Part shown: positions 5,326-6,789 of the stretch, piece after piece
How the letters are laid out: each line of letters opens with the position of its first letter
Position numbering within the stretch: the first letter of the stretch is position 1
Assembly: GCA_003649445.1 (NCBI GenBank)
Contig: QMRV01000098.1
Span: forward strand, 1-6,789
Length of the DNA stretch: 6,789 nt
Direction of reading: 5' to 3'
From: Thermoprotei archaeon
GTDB lineage: Archaea > Thermoproteota > Thermoprotei > Thermofilales > B15-G2
Position numbers and translations under genes: made by a program
The notes under the pieces: model-generated
What the model saw: the letters and a program-made list of their open reading frames with translations, nothing else
Told to the model about the DNA's origin: nothing
Database searches by the model: none

Positions 5326-6216
5326 TTCCTTTCCTATAAAACGGTAATTGTACTGCACTCCATCAATCAGCACAACACTGTATTCAGCCAAATCTTCACG
5401 GATACTAGAAGGAACTTTTACTCGAGAAACAAGTATCATTTTATGAGGCTTGAATACTTCAATATAGTTTCTAACAAGCTCTATGTTAGAAATTTTTCCC
5501 CATATTCTGGCATTCTCTTTCTCAAACCATTTAGATCCTGACTCTACTTCAACTATGTAATCAGGTGAGGGATATACTCTATTATTAGCAAAAGCTATCT
5601 CAGGGACTAGTCTGCTATAGATCATTAAGTCAGGTCTATAGCGCGGTATGCCGCTTCCTTTAACAGGTCTAAGTGCTTCATAAAAAATGCTCATATACTT
5701 CCCGTCGGCAGTAGCTAGAACTACTGTAGCTGGAATTTTCCTAGGTAATGTTCTTCTCTCTAAAATTAGCTTAGAAGACGGCTTAAGGATATCGGCCTTC
5801 AAGTACAGCAGCAGAGAAAGAAATACAAACATCTGATATAGATCTCTCTCCTTTATATTTAAAGAAAGCCTTATAGCTGCTCTTACTCTATCAAAAAACT
5901 CTAATCCCGATAATTTGCCTAAACTATATAGCTTAAATACTTTTTTAAGACTAATAAAGCATTTAGGATCTAGCTCTAAAACGTATTCTTTTATAGATCC
6001 TTTTTCAATCAATTTATTAATACTAAATCCAGCGTCAATTTCTTCTATAGAATACTTTGACTTTATTTTACCAATAAGCATTAATATTTTACTTAGAAGT
6101 GTATCTAGTTCTCTGCACTTCTCATGAAACTCTGTTATGAGCAATCCAGCTGCGATTTCTCTAGCTTTTGCTACGGCGTTAAGTATTTCATGCTCTGATA
6201 CAGAGGACACTATCAC
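5299..6216 (-). CDS. Putative PD-(D/E)XK-type nuclease-fold protein, 305 residues
   Basis: I do not recognise a named family. Residues 1-150 look helical. The C-terminal half has an order that fits the restriction-endonuclease-like core: E180 in a helix (SIFYEALRP), a strand with RPDLMI (D196), a strand DYIVEVES with E223 and E225, then a helix (about 232-254), a strand HKMILVSRV (258-266) and a last strand SVVLID (280-285). The usual ExK is replaced by ExE, as known in BamHI; K229 or K233 might act as a displaced lysine. Catalysis is therefore inferred, and a non-catalytic or unrelated fold remains possible. No methyltransferase, helicase or CRISPR gene is adjacent, so a restriction or defence role has no support from context. 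The first possible start is GTG at 6216. A second in-frame GTG at 6210 fits a TATA box at 6234-6243 about equally well. The gene runs convergent to the CxxC protein with a 27-bp overlap. Confidence 0.75.
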   Translation of the reverse strand: MIVSSVSEHEILNAVAKAREIAAGLLITEFHEKCRELDTLLSKILMLIGKIKSKYSIEEIDAGFSINKLIEKGSIKEYVLELDPKCFISLKKVFKLYSLGKLSGLEFFDRVRAAIRLSLNIKERDLYQMFVFLSLLLYLKADILKPSSKLILERRTLPRKIPATVVLATADGKYMSIFYEALRPVKGSGIPRYRPDLMIYSRLVPEIAFANNRVYPSPDYIVEVESGSKWFEKENARIWGKISNIELVRNYIEVFKPHKMILVSRVKVPSSIREDLAEYSVVLIDGVQYNYRFIGKELVRIFEQT

Positions 6217-6233
6217 TAAGTTTTCTGCTTCAG

Positions 6234-6243
6234 TTAAATTTTT
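6234..6243 (-). promoter_or_regulatory. Candidate TATA element of the nuclease-like gene
   Basis: On the minus strand this reads AAAAATTTAA. It lies about 22 bp from the GTG at 6216 and about 28 bp from the GTG at 6210, so it leaves the choice between the two starts open. Confidence 0.4.
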
Positions 6244-6300
6244 GTCGAAGAACTTCCGCGTAACTTACTATATTTGAGTTTAACGATAGTGATTGGAGCG

Positions 6301-6360
6301 TTTCGGTACGTGAGTAGAGTAGAAGCTTACTAGGTGGTTTACTTGATAACTAGGCCGAAA
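6301..6360. repeat. Spaced inverted repeat TTTCGG...CCGAAA enclosing a direct repeat
   Basis: TTTCGG (6301-6306) and CCGAAA (6355-6360) could pair across 48 bases. Inside lie two copies of ACTAGG (6329-6334 and 6349-6354), 20 bp apart, and two weak hairpins (GTGAG/CTTAC at 6310-6330 and one around 6338-6350). Each element is short and none resembles a known RNA class. It could be regulatory DNA between the divergent genes, or chance. Confidence 0.25.
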
Positions 6361-6379
6361 AGGCTATAGTCATAGTCCT
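6361..6379. repeat. Short hairpin
   Basis: AGGCTAT can pair with ATAGTCCT across the loop AGTC, giving seven pairs with one bulged T. It directly follows the CCGAAA arm of the preceding inverted repeat. Function unknown. Confidence 0.25.
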
Positions 6380-6408
6380 AGAGGGAGTTATTATTTATGA
6401 TACTCTAG
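6378..6408. repeat. Inverted repeat CTAGAG...CTCTAG upstream of the alpha-mannosidase promoter
   Basis: The perfect 6-bp arms at 6378-6383 and 6403-6408 are separated by 19 AT-rich bases. The centre is about 36 bp upstream of the TATA element of the GH38 gene, a position where an archaeal activator could bind. The spacing is long for a simple dimer site, so chance is possible. Confidence 0.3.
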
Positions 6409-6424
6409 CAGAAGACTTTTAAAT

Positions 6425-6433
6425 GATATATTT
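6425..6433 (+). promoter_or_regulatory. TATA box of the alpha-mannosidase gene
   Basis: GATATATTT is centred about 26 bp before the GTG at 6455. A second TATA-like element, CTTTTAAA (6416-6423), lies just upstream and would start transcription about ten bases earlier. No Shine-Dalgarno sequence precedes the start. Confidence 0.5.
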
Positions 6434-6454
6434 CTCAAGTAAACTTCTTTAAAC

Positions 6455-6789
6455 GTGGTGGGAAACAAGCAACTGAAAATATTCATTATTCCTCACTGGC
6501 ACTTTGACGCTCTCTGGCAGCTGTCTTTTGAGGAGTATTTTAAGATAACCGTAGAAAATATAGTAGATCTGCTAGAGTTTCTCGAGAAAAACCATGAGTA
6601 TAAATTTAATTTAGATCAAACAATTTATATTGAAAAATTTGTAGAAGAATATCCTGAGCTTGTAGAGAAATTCAAGAAAGCTGTAGAAAGTAAGCTAATA
6701 GAATTCGTTTGCTCCGGCTATACTCAGCCTGACTCCAATATTCCTTCAGGAGAATTCCTGGCAAGAAATATCGTTATTTTCCAAAAGTA
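6455..6789 (+). CDS. GH38 alpha-mannosidase, N-terminal part, runs off the window
   Basis: Glycoside hydrolase family 38 enzymes are retaining, metal-dependent alpha-mannosidases. The 111 visible codons hold the N-terminal family signature IIPHWHFDALW (11-21), in which H16 and D18 match the first two metal ligands of the family, then FNLDQ, and the block YTQPDSNIPSGEFLARN, equivalent to the W-x-x-PD-x-N-x-PSGE-x-L-x-R region of bacterial and archaeal members. The catalytic nucleophile Asp and the remaining metal ligand lie past the window edge. There is no signal peptide, so the enzyme is probably cytoplasmic, acting on mannosides or glycan fragments. An in-frame TAA upstream limits the start to GTG at 6455 or GTG at 6458; the TATA box at 6425-6433 slightly favours 6455. 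It is transcribed divergently from the nuclease-like gene. The substrate linkage cannot be told from this fragment. Confidence 0.92.
   Translation, partial: MVGNKQLKIFIIPHWHFDALWQLSFEEYFKITVENIVDLLEFLEKNHEYKFNLDQTIYIEKFVEEYPELVEKFKKAVESKLIEFVCSGYTQPDSNIPSGEFLARNIVIFQK

Noticed and set aside
5915..6127. Plus-strand open frame inside the nuclease-like gene
   Set aside because: It is short and antisense to a longer gene that has its own promoter, with no motif or start signal.
6281..6360. Second C/D sRNA starting from GTGATTG at 6280-6286
   Set aside because: No CTGA D or D' box, no C' box and no terminal stem at workable spacing on either strand.

Overview
The window looks like chromosomal DNA of a thermophilic archaeon, probably of the Thermoproteota (crenarchaeal) side. 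I infer this from the short, AT-rich intergenic spaces, the archaeal TATA-like boxes about 22-29 bp before most start codons (which implies leaderless mRNAs), four GTG starts among seven genes, heavy use of ATA, AGA and AGG codons, and the gene families present. I cannot name the species. I see no tRNA or rRNA gene, CRISPR array or insertion sequence.

Layout. Positions 1-485 (minus strand) hold the first 161 codons of a Sep-tRNA:Cys-tRNA synthase (SepCysS), the second enzyme of tRNA-dependent cysteine formation. Positions 486-699 form a divergent intergenic region. It carries the SepCysS promoter, a perfect 16-bp inverted repeat and, at about 608-676, what reads as a box C/D guide RNA with its own TATA box. 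Positions 700-1827 encode an M50 (site-2 protease type) intramembrane metalloprotease. It is followed on the same strand by a 714-residue surface protein (1916-4060) with a signal peptide, a long coiled coil and one C-terminal membrane anchor. Tail-to-tail with that gene, overlapping by 20 bp, is a stand-alone CinA N-terminal (COG1058-type) protein (4041-4778, minus). An 82-bp divergent promoter region separates it from a small CxxC...CxxC protein (4861-5325, plus). That gene overlaps by 27 bp, again tail-to-tail, a 305-residue protein (5299-6216, minus) whose C-terminal half looks like a variant PD-(D/E)XK nuclease fold. After a 238-bp divergent intergenic region rich in small repeats, the window ends inside a GH38 alpha-mannosidase gene (6455 onward, plus).

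How the parts fit together. No multi-gene operon is evident, and most genes appear to have their own promoter. The protease and the coiled-coil surface protein are the only same-strand neighbours and may be related in function, but that is inference. The most interesting items are the probable C/D guide RNA, whose 3' end merges into the protease promoter, and the two unrecognised proteins (the 714-residue coiled-coil protein and the 305-residue nuclease-like protein).
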